The notes beneath the pieces were generated by a model, which did not search any database, was not told the DNA's origin, and was given only the letters and a program-made list of their open reading frames with translations. Positions 9,472 to 19,713 of a DNA stretch of 64,000 nucleotides are shown one piece after another (within the stretch, counting starts at the first letter, position 1; each line of letters begins with the position of its first letter). The stretch comes from Bacteroidetes bacterium CG12_big_fil_rev_8_21_14_0_65_60_17 (GTDB lineage Bacteria; Bacteroidota; Rhodothermia; Rhodothermales; UBA10348). The stretch is taken from the NCBI GenBank assembly GCA_002787815.1, contig PCUY01000031.1:62001-126000 (forward strand). Direction: 5' to 3'. The position numbers were made by a program, and so were the translations under genes.

Positions 9472-10589
9472 GCCATCCTCCTGGCTACGCGTGAGACCGC
9501 CGAAAGGGTATGCTCAATATCCTGGATGGTTGTATCCCGTCCGAGGGAGAAGCGAACAGCCCCACGGGCAATATCAGGCTGCATACCGATCGCCATCAGG
9601 ACGTGACTTGGTTTCATGGATCCACTGCTGCACGCGGCGCCAGCGGAGACCTGGACGCCTTCCATGTCGAGCCCCAGAATAAGCATTTCTCCATCCAGGC
9701 CACACCCGTCCGCATCCAGGAAAACAGTATGAAGAATGTGTGGCGCGCTCTTTCGTGGCGCACTCGGGGTCGTACGATGAATCCTGTCTCCCAGAGCGTC
9801 TGCGAGCCCCTCCCACAGGTGCTCACGCAGGGACCGCACGCGCGCCGATATCTCATCGCGCTCCTCGGACACAAGTGCAAAAGCCCGCGCAAATCCGGCA
9901 ATGGCGGCTACATTCTCCGTGCCCGACCTCCGGTCCCTTTCCTGGCCGCCACCACGAAGGAGCGGATGAAGTTCCGCTCCGGGTCCCGTGACGACCGCAC
10001 CGACCCCTTTGGGCCCACCCAGTTTGTGGGCCGAGAGTGTCACATATGCACACCGGGAAACCAGCCCTCCAAGGTCATACCACGCAGCGGCCTGTACGGC
10101 ATCGGAATGGTACAGGCCGTCCCCGGATCCCGGGTCCTGGTTTCGCACGCCCGTCTCGTTGTTCACGGCCATGAGCGACACCATGTGACCAGGCGCACAC
10201 GCCGCGGGTGGCGCGACACCACCATGTGCGTCCGGTGACAGCCACGTCACCGGATGACCTCTACGCTCCGCCGCCAACACAGGCGCGAGCACGGCATCGT
10301 GTTCGACGCGCGAGAGTATGAGTCCGGCGTCGGCGCGTGCCGACACATGTGACAGGATTACCTGGTTGTTTGCCTCGGTACCCCCGGAGGTGAACACCAC
10401 GTTGTCTGGCTCCACCGAGAGGAGAGCTGCGACGGTTTCCCGTGCCTGTTCGACGGCATTCCGGGCTCGTCGCCCCCGAGCATGCACCGAGGACGCATTA
10501 CCATAGTCATCTGTCAGCCACGGCATCATATACTCCAACACTTCCCTTCTGATGGGAGTTGACGCGGCATGATCCAGATATACGTTCAC
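9468..10589 (-). CDS. Cysteine desulfurase (NifS/IscS family)
   Basis: A 373-aa class V aminotransferase-fold PLP enzyme that removes sulfur from cysteine for Fe-S cluster or thiolation pathways. It shows YLDHAASTPIR at the N-terminus, the PLP lysine in LSAHKLGGPKGVG, GGGQERDRRSGTEN, and a catalytic cysteine loop AACSSGSMKPSHVL. The start is GTG at 10589. No iscU/sufU or thiI lies beside it, so its sulfur acceptor is unknown. Its 3' end overlaps the DUF2064 gene by 4 bp. It diverges from murA across a 141-bp spacer that contains a striking palindrome. Confidence 0.93.
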   Translation of the reverse strand: MNVYLDHAASTPIRREVLEYMMPWLTDDYGNASSVHARGRRARNAVEQARETVAALLSVEPDNVVFTSGGTEANNQVILSHVSARADAGLILSRVEHDAVLAPVLAAERRGHPVTWLSPDAHGGVAPPAACAPGHMVSLMAVNNETGVRNQDPGSGDGLYHSDAVQAAAWYDLGGLVSRCAYVTLSAHKLGGPKGVGAVVTGPGAELHPLLRGGGQERDRRSGTENVAAIAGFARAFALVSEERDEISARVRSLREHLWEGLADALGDRIHRTTPSAPRKSAPHILHTVFLDADGCGLDGEMLILGLDMEGVQVSAGAACSSGSMKPSHVLMAIGMQPDIARGAVRFSLGRDTTIQDIEHTLSAVSRVARRMA

Positions 10590-10662
10590 GGCTCGGTGAT
10601 TGATTACAGAACTTGGATGGACGTCGGTTCACCCTGCTTGGTTGCCGAACGCATCGATGGCG

Positions 10663-10682
10663 CTGCAGATCCGGATCTGCAG
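10663..10682. promoter_or_regulatory. Perfect 20-bp palindrome upstream of murA
   Basis: CTGCAGATCCGGATCTGCAG reads identically on both strands (two 10-bp half-sites, no spacer). It lies in the 141-bp divergent spacer between the cysteine desulfurase start (10589) and the murA start (10731), 48 bp ahead of murA. Its position and symmetry fit an operator for a dimeric regulator. No T-run follows, so a terminator is unlikely. The cognate protein is unknown. Confidence 0.5.
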
Positions 10683-10730
10683 TATCTTGATGTCTCCGAA
10701 AACACCACGCTCAATCCGCACCGGCACGCC

Positions 10731-12032
10731 ATGGACAAACTCGTTATCCGGGGAGGACACCCCCTTCAGGGAACGCTACCCGTCAGTGGATCGAAGAATA
10801 CGGCTCTGGCACTCATGTCTGCGGCTCTGTTGACGGCAGAACCGGTCCAGTTGCGACATATTCCGGATCTGAAGGACATCCGTACGTTCAGTCGTGTGAT
10901 GGAAGTCACGGGTGCCCAGGTCACATTCAATGCCGCCGCCAACAGTCTGCAGATCGATGCGTCAGAACTGACCCGCACCGAAGCACCATATGGCCTTGTA
11001 AAGCGCATGCGTGCTTCATTTTACATGCTCGGTGCCCTGCTCGGTCGTTGTGGGCAGGCTCGCGTCTCTCTTCCTGGAGGATGCGCCTGGGGACCACGTC
11101 CGGTAGATCTGCACATCGAAGGCATGAAGGCCCTGGGAGCCGCTATATCCCTGGACAAAGGATACGTCGTTGCCCGTGCACGCGATGGTGGACGGTTGCC
11201 CGGTGGCGACTTCACGCTTCGCCCCTCCTCGGTGGGCGCCACCATAAATTTCCTGCTCGGAGCCGTTACCGCAATGGGGCGGTCGCGCCTGCATGGTGCA
11301 GCGACAGAGCCTGATGTGGTGGAGTTCTGCCGCATGCTCACTGAGATGGGTGCTCAAATTGACGGTACAGGCACGCGTACGCTGACCATTTCCGGGGTTG
11401 AATCCCTGTCTGGCGTAACGTTCGACAACCCCCCGGACAGGATTGAGTTGGGTACGTTCATGATCGCGGCTGCCATCGCAGGGGAGGCCGGAAAACCCGT
11501 CACATTGACGCATGCACGCCCGGAGCATCTGGGCCGTGTATTCATGCAGGCTTTTGAACAGACAGGATGTGAGATTCATGTCGACGGCACCACGCTGGAA
11601 GTCATTCCCCCCGGTGTGCTGACGCCGGTCAGCATTTCCACGGATGTCTATCCGGGGTTTCCGACCGATCTGCAGGCACAATGGACCATCCTCCTTGCGT
11701 GCGCCGATGGCAATGCCAAAGTGCTTGAAACCATTTACCATGACCGATTCAAACACATCCCGGAGCTGAGGCGCATGGGGATCAATGCCGTGGTAGTCGG
11801 AAATGAGGTCGCCGTCGAGGGTGGCAATCCCATCGAGGGGACAGCCGTGATGAGTACGGATCTCAGAGCCAGTGTCTCACTCGTCCTCGCGGGCATGGTA
11901 GCGCGGGGAGAAACGCACGTCCTGAGGGTTTATCATCTTGATCGTGGATACGAGCGACTTGAGCAGAAACTCAGTGCTGCCGGTATTGATATACGCCGCG
12001 AACCCTACGACGAATGGGCCGACCCCGTCTGA
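10731..12032 (+). CDS. murA: UDP-N-acetylglucosamine 1-carboxyvinyltransferase
   Basis: A 433-aa enzyme of the first committed step of peptidoglycan synthesis, transferring enolpyruvate to UDP-GlcNAc. The N-terminus MDKLVIRGGHPLQGTLPVSGSKN matches the family, including the catalytic-site Lys22. The loop GGCAWGPRPVDLH carries the active-site cysteine (C118), so it should be fosfomycin-sensitive by type; resistant forms have Asp there. The ORF track starts at 10569, but the added N-terminus has no family match, and the ATG at 10731 was chosen. It is transcribed alone, divergent from the cysteine desulfurase and convergent with the large outer-membrane protein gene. Confidence 0.96.
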   Translation: MDKLVIRGGHPLQGTLPVSGSKNTALALMSAALLTAEPVQLRHIPDLKDIRTFSRVMEVTGAQVTFNAAANSLQIDASELTRTEAPYGLVKRMRASFYMLGALLGRCGQARVSLPGGCAWGPRPVDLHIEGMKALGAAISLDKGYVVARARDGGRLPGGDFTLRPSSVGATINFLLGAVTAMGRSRLHGAATEPDVVEFCRMLTEMGAQIDGTGTRTLTISGVESLSGVTFDNPPDRIELGTFMIAAAIAGEAGKPVTLTHARPEHLGRVFMQAFEQTGCEIHVDGTTLEVIPPGVLTPVSISTDVYPGFPTDLQAQWTILLACADGNAKVLETIYHDRFKHIPELRRMGINAVVVGNEVAVEGGNPIEGTAVMSTDLRASVSLVLAGMVARGETHVLRVYHLDRGYERLEQKLSAAGIDIRREPYDEWADPV

Positions 12033-12055
12033 CAGCTACCGCCGGGGTCTGTCAG
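12029..12055. terminator. Possible hairpin between convergent murA and the large outer-membrane protein gene
   Basis: The 7-bp arms CTGACAG and CTGTCAG flank a 13-nt loop, overlapping the murA stop and ending before the convergent gene's stop. There is no clear T-run on either side. It may be a weak bidirectional terminator; this is a low-confidence call from symmetry and position. Confidence 0.3.
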
Positions 12056-12062
12056 GGCCTGG

Positions 12063-15000
12063 TCAGAACAGGGCCGTCAACTGGAATCTGCCCGTGTGGA
12101 TGGTGCGGCCATTGGCCGGAGCCCGGCCGTCATAGGTCAGACGGGCTGACAGACTTTCTGAAAGCTCGGCCTGTAATCCTGTGCGCCACAACCAGGATGC
12201 CCCTTGACCACGTCCGTCGGTGAGTTGAAAGCCAACAAGCCCCGAACCGGCTGTTGAGCTGGATCCCGAATTGAATGTGACCCGCGCGTGTTCCAATCGT
12301 GTTCTCAGGCGGATACGGCTTTCCATGGCCCATACGGACTCCACCGGAAGTATCCATACGACAGCGTCCGTTCGGGAGCGCTGCTCTGTCTTGAATGACA
12401 CCGTCGGATCGGTCGCGATTGTCCAGCGCCGCGAAATGGAAAGCCGGGCCGAGGGACGAAGCCGCCAGCTCACGACATCGAAACTCCTGCTTGAAAACTG
12501 TGCACTCTGCGACGTCTCCAATTCCCTGGCCAGATCGAGTCCCCATGTCCACATCGATGTCATCCGCCATACCGTTTCGATGTCCACCAGGTCCGAACGT
12601 GAAGCCTCACTACCGGATGCAAGTGAACTCAGACTTCGTACGGTCTGGGCGGTCGCATCCATATCCACACTTCGTATCCACGGGAGAAGCGATACGGACT
12701 GTGCCAGGCGAAGTCGGCCACGTACGGTTTGGTTGGCCGATCGGAAGGTCCCCAGCTGCAGCAGGTAGACGTCGCTTCGCCGGGCTGTCCGACTCGTCTC
12801 CTGGACTTCCATTACCGTTGTGGAGCCGAGACCCTGAAGTCTCCGTCTCCGGTCCGGTCGGATATCCAGACGGATTCGCCCCATGACACTTGTTACAGCT
12901 TCCAGCGAATCGGACGGAAGCAGCGTGCGAACATAGTCTCCTTCGGTGGGATTGGTCTCAGGAATGAATTCATCCAGCTGGATGACGCCATCGCCGTTCG
13001 CATCCACCCACACGAACTGGCCCCTCTCCGGTCCCGCCCTGATGAAGATTTCCTGCAGTGTGGCCGATCGCTCCGACCGGGCATCGTAAAGCAAGGCCAT
13101 ACGCGCCCGGCGGGTTGGTTGCCACTGGCTGTTTGCAGTCACAAGCAGGGCATCGTTGCGCGTATCTCCGTCCTGCCGCGTCTGGCGCCAGCCAAATGTC
13201 AGATCCATATCCAGATTGGATTGGGACAAGCGCGCACCCAATTGCGAGGTCAGGATATCCACACTCGACGACAAGGCGTCCGGCTGAAACCGGGTCTCCT
13301 CACGTGTTTCCAGGCTGGCGAAACCCGTCCAATCTCCGCGACCAGCTTCGATACCGGTGGCGTACAGCCTGAAATCAGGCTCTAGGGACATCATTGATCG
13401 CTCGCCCTCCTCTACGCTCATCTGCTCGGACTGCCAACGGACCCAGGGGCGAAATGACACATCATCCGGAGCGGAAATCCGGGCTCCTTGACGACGCCAG
13501 AGTCCCTTCTGCAACCCGGTCTGCTGCGACATACGATCCCGGGTTCGCGTCCACGACGCATGTGCGCTGAGCGAGGGCAGTCCGGCTTCATACGACTGGA
13601 TGGACAGGCGTTGTTGGTGGCCATCGAATGCATCGCCAAGATCAATCCGGTCAACAGCAACCTCAAAGCGTGTGCTGTCCGCCAGGCCCATTGTAATTCG
13701 TCCACGGCCTATTGTCTCATCCTCGCCCGATATCGCATTCTCCAGTACAGAATTTTCCGCGGAACGGGGAATATTCCATGTTCTCTCAAACTCCACGTCA
13801 CGAGTGCGATCGAACGAGGTAAAATAGGCTGAGCGACGTTCCACCTGCCCCTCTGCCTCCAACCAGATCGGAATCCATGCGTCTGTCCTCCACCGGTTTG
13901 TGGCCAGCCTTGAAGCCCATGCCCCGCCACGATCGTCATCGGCGTCCAGACCAGACAGGCGGTTCCTGTCCAACCGCGATCCGGCCCATTCCACGGACAG
14001 TTGGGCCCATGGAAGATTCCGGCTGACCAGACGCAGGCTCACGAGCTCCTGACTCCGTGGGGCCGAGAGCGGCACAACCGGCTTATACTCCCCCGCTCCT
14101 TCGCCGACAAAGGTGAATACGATTCCGTTTGCACTGGAGGAACCCGTCCTGATGTAGCTTCCCTCGCCCGGCCCAAACCGCGTAAACGTGACACGGAATA
14201 CCCGCTCGCCCGGCATGGGCTCCCGGGAAACAGGAACAAAAATGGTGAGGGAGTCCCCGTTGGCCTCTGGACGTGTCTCCCTGAAATACTGCGTGAACAG
14301 CGCCTCCGGATCGTACACCACTTCCCGCGCACCGCTTCTGAATGGCGTCGTGTCGCCCGCCATGATAACCGCGGCCGAATCTTCCGAAGAAAAAGCCAAC
14401 TCTTCCGTGAAGGCATTCCCGTCAGCCTCCCGGATGGCCGTAACGTCCAAATCGGCAATCCGGGTACGGGCCTGACCGCTGCCGAACAGGAACGTCCGGG
14501 TGAACTGGTTCGTGGTAAACTCGAACTCAACGCGTATACGACGTTCTCTTCCAATGATATGGCGTGATGTAAACGATATTTCAGCTGTCGTATAATCGAT
14601 CGTATAATCTTCCTGCGCGCCACGCGTCATCAACTCTCCATCCAGAAACACGCGCTCCGAACCGGGAAGCACCAGGATGAACCGCTCCCCTGTGTTGCCC
14701 TCCAGTCGATATGGTCCCTGCACACCATCGAGAGCCTGTATTTGCTGCGACCGGAAAATCCCCCGTGACGTGGCACCAGCCACGCGCGCTGTCCAGGGAC
14801 TTCGCGCACCGATGGTGCCCGGTGACGCCGTTGCCTCCACGAGTGCTCCCTGCAGACTCCGCCTTACACGGCCATACCGGCCACTGCGATGCAGAATGTC
14901 CACGTCTCCCAGCTGGAGTTCTCCCCGATCTGTGGACAGTCGGATAAAAACGCGGTCGAATTGATCCAGGCGCCGCGTGGTACCCTGTGGCAGAACCGGT

Positions 15001-15527
15001 GTATCCTCGTCGGTCAGGGATGCCATAATCCTGACACCCGGCGTCAGCTCACCCTCCATTTCAAATCGCAGCGCTGACTCGATCGAGGCATCCCGTCCCG
15101 ACCCGGCCACAACGCCACGCGATACCGATCCGGACCTGCGAAGATCAGGCACCCTGGTCTGCTCAAGGGGACGTGAAGACGTGGTCTGTTCTGTTCCGGC
15201 ATACGGCCATGCCCGAACACCATCCGGGCGGTCGAGCGGTATGTAGGCATAGGCTGCCACCAGGGTCATGACCGAGTCCACGGACACGTTCCTCAGCGTG
15301 AGCAGCCCGGCCGGGGCATTGAGCGTGTAGGATGACGGCGGAATGTTCCGTGCGGGATTCGCGATTTCCAAACGCAGGGACTCCTCCACCACAAAGGGAC
15401 GCAACTGGAATGGGCCTGGACCAACAACATGCAACGTATCAGTGCTTATCGGTGCCTGTTGGGCGCGGGAAACCTGGAAACCACACAACAGCAGCAGCAC
15501 GAGCATGCTCCCGGCCCTCGTGTACAT
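12063..15527 (-). CDS. Very large predicted outer-membrane beta-barrel protein with EF-hand-like loop
   Basis: A 1154-aa exported protein of unknown function. The ORF extends to 15722, but the ATG at 15527 gives a clean signal peptide (MYTRAGSMLVLLLLCGFQVSRAQ). The first ~400 residues contain beta-strand repeats seen in large Bacteroidetes/Chlorobi surface proteins, such as VFIRLSTDRGELQLGDVD and RVFLDGELMTRGAQEDYTID. The rest alternates polar and aromatic/hydrophobic residues, as in a many-stranded barrel, and ends RFQLTALF with a terminal Phe. A calcium-type loop VDANGDGVIQLDEF lies near residue 840. Similar loops occur, from memory, in SprA-type secretion proteins, but overall size and sequence do not let me call SprA. 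It is transcribed alone. Confidence 0.75.
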   Translation of the reverse strand: MYTRAGSMLVLLLLCGFQVSRAQQAPISTDTLHVVGPGPFQLRPFVVEESLRLEIANPARNIPPSSYTLNAPAGLLTLRNVSVDSVMTLVAAYAYIPLDRPDGVRAWPYAGTEQTTSSRPLEQTRVPDLRRSGSVSRGVVAGSGRDASIESALRFEMEGELTPGVRIMASLTDEDTPVLPQGTTRRLDQFDRVFIRLSTDRGELQLGDVDILHRSGRYGRVRRSLQGALVEATASPGTIGARSPWTARVAGATSRGIFRSQQIQALDGVQGPYRLEGNTGERFILVLPGSERVFLDGELMTRGAQEDYTIDYTTAEISFTSRHIIGRERRIRVEFEFTTNQFTRTFLFGSGQARTRIADLDVTAIREADGNAFTEELAFSSEDSAAVIMAGDTTPFRSGAREVVYDPEALFTQYFRETRPEANGDSLTIFVPVSREPMPGERVFRVTFTRFGPGEGSYIRTGSSSANGIVFTFVGEGAGEYKPVVPLSAPRSQELVSLRLVSRNLPWAQLSVEWAGSRLDRNRLSGLDADDDRGGAWASRLATNRWRTDAWIPIWLEAEGQVERRSAYFTSFDRTRDVEFERTWNIPRSAENSVLENAISGEDETIGRGRITMGLADSTRFEVAVDRIDLGDAFDGHQQRLSIQSYEAGLPSLSAHASWTRTRDRMSQQTGLQKGLWRRQGARISAPDDVSFRPWVRWQSEQMSVEEGERSMMSLEPDFRLYATGIEAGRGDWTGFASLETREETRFQPDALSSSVDILTSQLGARLSQSNLDMDLTFGWRQTRQDGDTRNDALLVTANSQWQPTRRARMALLYDARSERSATLQEIFIRAGPERGQFVWVDANGDGVIQLDEFIPETNPTEGDYVRTLLPSDSLEAVTSVMGRIRLDIRPDRRRRLQGLGSTTVMEVQETSRTARRSDVYLLQLGTFRSANQTVRGRLRLAQSVSLLPWIRSVDMDATAQTVRSLSSLASGSEASRSDLVDIETVWRMTSMWTWGLDLARELETSQSAQFSSRSFDVVSWRLRPSARLSISRRWTIATDPTVSFKTEQRSRTDAVVWILPVESVWAMESRIRLRTRLEHARVTFNSGSSSTAGSGLVGFQLTDGRGQGASWLWRTGLQAELSESLSARLTYDGRAPANGRTIHTGRFQLTALF

Positions 15528-15678
15528 GGTTGGCAAATGACGATGCTGCTGCTGCACCTGGCGCCCGTGTGGTCTGTCGAATGACGATTCCACAAACACT
15601 CCCGCTCGTAGGCTGTTTCCCGGTCGTTGCCACACAACGTGTGCAGGCCCTACATTGGAAATACGTTCATTAAACTGA

Positions 15679-17070
15679 ATGGTCATGGCCAACAACGCAT
15701 CTGCATGGAAGATCGCCGTCATTGGAGCAGGTCCTGCCGGGTTTTACGCCGCCGAGCATTTCCTCAAGCAGGATGAGCCAACAGTCACCGTGGATATGTT
15801 CGACCGTCTGCCAACACCGTACGGGCTGGTACGTGCCGGTGTGGCTCCGGACCACGAAAAGATCAAGAATGTCACGCGGGTCTTCGAGAAAACAGCCGAT
15901 CGCGAGGGCTTCCGGTTTTTTGGAAACGTGGACTATGGTCGCGATATCACACTCGATGACCTTGAAAAACATTATCATCAGGTCTATTTCTCCACCGGTG
16001 CCCAGGTCGACCGATCACTCGGGATTGAAGGAGAGCGCCTTCCCCGCAGTCATTCCGCCACGGAGTTTGTTGCATGGTACAATGGGCACCCCGATTTCCG
16101 CGACCTTGACTTCGATCTGTCACAGGAACGCGTCGCCGTCATCGGGGTCGGTAATGTTGCCGTGGACGTCGCACGGATTCTGTCCCGGACCGTGGATGAA
16201 CTGAAGCAGACGGATATCGCCGACTATGCTCTCGACAGATTGGCGGAAAGCCGCGTACGGGAAATCGTCATGATCGGACGACGGGGTCCTGCCCAGGCCG
16301 CCTTCACGTTACCCGAAATCAAGGAGTTGGGACAGATGCAGGATGCCGGGGTGTCCGTAATGGCCGCCGACATGGAGCTCGACAGACACACGCTGGCGCA
16401 ACTGGAATCTGATCCCGATCGGATGACGACCAAGAAACTCGAGGTCATGCGCAGTTACATCGGAGGCACGAACCCGGATGCGTCGCGACAGTGCATTATT
16501 CGTTTCCTGTTGTCCCCCATTGCCATACATGCTGCACCTGACGGAGGCGCAGGAAGCATGACACTGATGCGGAACCGTCTGGAACCCGGGCGCGGCACAC
16601 GCCTTTCGGCGGTCGCTACCGGAATAACGGAAAGACTGGCATGCGGCCTCGTCTTCCGATCGGTCGGCTACCATGGTGTCGCGCTACCGGAAATACCATT
16701 CCGGGAAGACTGGGGGACGGTGCCGAACCAGCTGGGCCGTGTTACCCGCGAGGATGGCACGGCTGTGACGGGAGTGTACGTTGGCGGCTGGATCAAGCGC
16801 GGACCAACCGGCATCATTGGGACCAACAAGCCGGATGCCATTGAAACGGTCAATTGCATGTTGGAGGATCTGGCCAGCGGCCTTGTCTTTTCACCTACAG
16901 GTCTCGACATGGCCGAAACCCTGCAGGAACGCGGCATCTGCTATGTCACGTTCGCCGACTGGAAGCGCCTGGATGCCCTCGAAACAGAGAATGGACGTGT
17001 CCAGGGGCGCCCCCGCGTCAAGTTTACGCGGGTAGAGGACATGCTCAGTGCCCTGTCTCCGCAGACGTGA
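15679..17070 (+). CDS. FAD-dependent ferredoxin-NADP+ reductase, adrenodoxin-reductase/FprA type
   Basis: A 463-aa flavoprotein (461 if the second ATG at 15685 is used) moving electrons between NADPH and ferredoxin. The FAD-binding GAGPAGFYAAEHF lies near the N-terminus, and LPTPYGLVRAGVAPDH is typical of the family. The NADP site is VIGVGNVAVDVARILSR, and the C-terminal signature is GWIKRGPTGIIGTNKPDA. It lies 151 bp from the divergent large barrel gene, and its last 26 bp overlap the convergent copZ. It might supply reductant for desaturases or P450-like enzymes, but nothing in the local context shows the partner. Confidence 0.93.
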   Translation: MVMANNASAWKIAVIGAGPAGFYAAEHFLKQDEPTVTVDMFDRLPTPYGLVRAGVAPDHEKIKNVTRVFEKTADREGFRFFGNVDYGRDITLDDLEKHYHQVYFSTGAQVDRSLGIEGERLPRSHSATEFVAWYNGHPDFRDLDFDLSQERVAVIGVGNVAVDVARILSRTVDELKQTDIADYALDRLAESRVREIVMIGRRGPAQAAFTLPEIKELGQMQDAGVSVMAADMELDRHTLAQLESDPDRMTTKKLEVMRSYIGGTNPDASRQCIIRFLLSPIAIHAAPDGGAGSMTLMRNRLEPGRGTRLSAVATGITERLACGLVFRSVGYHGVALPEIPFREDWGTVPNQLGRVTREDGTAVTGVYVGGWIKRGPTGIIGTNKPDAIETVNCMLEDLASGLVFSPTGLDMAETLQERGICYVTFADWKRLDALETENGRVQGRPRVKFTRVEDMLSALSPQT

Positions 17071-17260
17071 CCGTATAACCTTCTTCTTCCACGGCATTCC
17101 GCAATGCGGCCGCCGTTACGTCATTGGCGTCGGTCTCGACGACGGCTCGGCCCATTTCGACAGAGGCTACCCGGACGCCATGTAGAGCGCCCAACGCTTC
17201 TTCCACCGCGCGCACGCAGTGACCGCAACTCATTCCTTCAATTGTCAACGTGTGCTTCAT
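17045..17260 (-). CDS. copZ: Copper chaperone / heavy-metal-associated domain protein
   Basis: A 71-aa single HMA domain with the metal-binding GMSCGHC motif at its N-terminus. It probably carries Cu(I) to the neighbouring ATPase. The ORF track extends to 17359, but the ATG at 17260 gives the canonical CopZ N-terminus ([15 protein letters not shown]) and overlaps the copA stop as ATGA. It therefore sits second in a copA-copZ operon. The 3' end overlaps the convergent reductase gene by 26 bp. Confidence 0.92.
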   Translation of the reverse strand: MKHTLTIEGMSCGHCVRAVEEALGALHGVRVASVEMGRAVVETDANDVTAAALRNAVEEEGYTVTSAETGH

Positions 17261-19629
17261 TGCGAGCCCCCATTTCGTTTCAGTCTGAGACTGTTCGATA
17301 CGACAGAGACACTGGAAAGTGCCATGGCAGCCGATGCAATCATGGGACTGAGCAACCACCCTGTGAATGGGAACAAGACGCCAGCCGCCACAGGAATACA
17401 GATGACGTTGTAGATGAAGGCGAAAAACAGATTCTGACGGATGATGTGCATTGTCTGGCGGGAATCCCGGATGACCCGGGGAACCAACGTGAGGTCGTCA
17501 TTCATGAGCGTCACGTCGCTTGACTCCATGGCAATATCCGTTCCACTGCGGACCGCCATACCCACATCAGCAGCGGCCAGCGCGGGCGCATCGTTGATAC
17601 CATCTCCGACCATGCCCACGAGGCCGTATTTTTCCCGCAATGCGTGTACGGCCTCCACTTTGTCATGCGGCAGAAGGTCTGCTTTGACGTGTTCTATGCC
17701 CGCCTCTCGGGCAACGAGCTGAGCCGTGGCATCCCTGTCTCCGGTCAGCATGACCACGTCCACTCCCATGTTCCGTAACTGCGAAACCGCGTCCTTGGCA
17801 TCGGCACGGATCCGGTCCTCAAAAGAAATACTGCCCAGGTACTTTTCACCGCGGGAAACATGGACAAGCCCGACGGAAACGTCTTCCGTAGCTGCTGACA
17901 CATCCACGTCAGCTTCCCTGAGGAAGGAAAGCGACCCGACCCGTACGCGTATGCCGTCAACGCCGGCTTCCACACCCCGACCGGTCACCGTCCGGAAATC
18001 CGTGGAACGCGGTACGGACAACGCTTCGTGGCGGGCTGCAGCCACCACCGCCTTCGCCAGCGGATGCTCCGAGTGCACCTCGACCGCTGCCGCCATCAGC
18101 AGCACCTCGCGCCTGTCGCCACGAACAGTACCCACAACCGGTCTGCCGTGGGTGACCGTGCCCGTTTTGTCCACGGCAACCACCGCAAGGCGGCCAGCCC
18201 TCTCAATGGCAGCGGCCTCGCGAATGAGTATTCCAGTGGATGCAGCGCGCCCGGTAGCCACAACCACGGCGGTCGGAGTAGCCAATCCGAGAGCACAGGG
18301 ACACGCGATGATGAGGACCGATACGGCCCGCAGAAGGGCATGGTTGAGTGCCGGATCCGGACCCGTCACAAACCAGACAACAGCCGTAACGATCGCGACG
18401 AGCAGCACCACCGGAACGAAAACCGCGGCAATTCGATCTGCCATTTTCTGGATGGGCGCCTTCGAACCCTGTGCCCGGTGAACCAGATCAACGATCTGAT
18501 TGAGCATCGTATCCGGCCCGGTCCGGACCACCTCCACGACGACCGATCCCGTATCGTTCACGGTACCCGCCACCACGCGATCACCTTGCTGCTTTTCCAC
18601 AGGCAGCGGTTCACCGGTCAGCATGCTCTCGTTGATGCTCGTCGAGCCCTCGAGTATACGTCCATCTACTGGAACGCGTTCACCCGGGCGTATCCGCACG
18701 CGGTCACCGAGAACCACCTCTTCCACGGGAACCACTTCCTCGCCTTCTTCTGTCAGCCGATATGCGGTATCGGGCTGCAGATCCATGAGCTTGCGGACGG
18801 CAATCCCTGTCCGCGACTTGGCCCTTTCCTCCAACAAACGCCCGGCCAGTATCAACGTCACGATAACGGCAGCCGCCTCGAAGTAATACTCGGCGGCCGC
18901 ATCTCCCGGAAAGAAACCCGGAACGAGTAGCGCAGCCGTACTGTACCCCCACGCAGCACCCGTTCCAAGCGCAACCAGGGTATTCATGTCTGTCGCCCCG
19001 TGACGGGCTGCCGTCCAGGCAGACGTGAAGAAGGGTTTTCCGGCCCAGATCACAACGGGTGTGGCGAGCATGAACTGTATCCAGCCCTCCATGGGAATGT
19101 GCCAAGTGCCGTGAGACATGGCTATGACAGCCAGCGGCGCAGTCAGCAGCGCAGCAAAAAAAACGCGTCTTTTCAGACGTTGAACGCGTTGTTGCTGGTG
19201 CGTCTCGTCGGTCTCTTCCGTTTCATGTGTGGCTTTGGCGCCTCTGAAAGCGCTCAGTATGTCCTGTAGCGACCGCCCCGACAGGACCGATGCCACATAG
19301 CGGACATGGACTATGGCCTGGCCGTCCCTGTCCAATTGCCGTACTGAGAGAATCCCGTTGGTTTCAGAGAGTGCGCGGGTGGCCTCGGCAGCCGCCTGCG
19401 GCTCGGCAAACACCGCCTCCGCCTCGGCCACCCTGACCGAATAACCGGTCTTCTCTATGATATCCACGATATCGCGGATGGACGCTCCCGATGTGGTGAC
19501 CTGTGCTCTTTCGGTGGCATAGTTTACGGCGACATGGTCGACCCCGGCTGCCTTGCCGAGCTTGCGCTCAATACGGAGCGCGCACGCTGCGCACGTCATT
19601 CCATCTACAGGTATCGCGTACTCTACCAT
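17257..19629 (-). CDS. copA: Copper-translocating P1B-type ATPase
   Basis: A 790-aa copper-exporting P-type ATPase. The first HMA domain has [12 protein letters not shown] (CxxC at residues 13-16). A second ferredoxin-like stretch (about 75-145) lacks any CxxC and looks degenerate. The membrane part contains the CPC metal site ([15 protein letters not shown]), then the phosphorylation motif [16 protein letters not shown] and [14 protein letters not shown]. It ends with a hydrophobic pair of helices. It is coupled to copZ by a 4-bp overlap. No CueR or CsoR gene is adjacent; the divergent gene is a LacI-family regulator. Confidence 0.96.
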   Translation of the reverse strand: MVEYAIPVDGMTCAACALRIERKLGKAAGVDHVAVNYATERAQVTTSGASIRDIVDIIEKTGYSVRVAEAEAVFAEPQAAAEATRALSETNGILSVRQLDRDGQAIVHVRYVASVLSGRSLQDILSAFRGAKATHETEETDETHQQQRVQRLKRRVFFAALLTAPLAVIAMSHGTWHIPMEGWIQFMLATPVVIWAGKPFFTSAWTAARHGATDMNTLVALGTGAAWGYSTAALLVPGFFPGDAAAEYYFEAAAVIVTLILAGRLLEERAKSRTGIAVRKLMDLQPDTAYRLTEEGEEVVPVEEVVLGDRVRIRPGERVPVDGRILEGSTSINESMLTGEPLPVEKQQGDRVVAGTVNDTGSVVVEVVRTGPDTMLNQIVDLVHRAQGSKAPIQKMADRIAAVFVPVVLLVAIVTAVVWFVTGPDPALNHALLRAVSVLIIACPCALGLATPTAVVVATGRAASTGILIREAAAIERAGRLAVVAVDKTGTVTHGRPVVGTVRGDRREVLLMAAAVEVHSEHPLAKAVVAAARHEALSVPRSTDFRTVTGRGVEAGVDGIRVRVGSLSFLREADVDVSAATEDVSVGLVHVSRGEKYLGSISFEDRIRADAKDAVSQLRNMGVDVVMLTGDRDATAQLVAREAGIEHVKADLLPHDKVEAVHALREKYGLVGMVGDGINDAPALAAADVGMAVRSGTDIAMESSDVTLMNDDLTLVPRVIRDSRQTMHIIRQNLFFAFIYNVICIPVAAGVLFPFTGWLLSPMIASAAMALSSVSVVSNSLRLKRNGGSQ

Positions 19630-19713
19630 GTCGTTTTTCGGCTGTTAACACCGTTCGAACCTTTGCCCCGGCGAACACGTTCCACGGCGTCACCAAATAA
19701 CCGGCTGCGTTCG

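Noticed and set aside
11016-11756. 246-aa minus-strand ORF opposite murA
   Set aside because: Antisense shadow within murA; no recognisable protein features.
18028-18930. 300-aa plus-strand ORF opposite copA
   Set aside because: Antisense of copA; rich in Arg/His and without family motifs.
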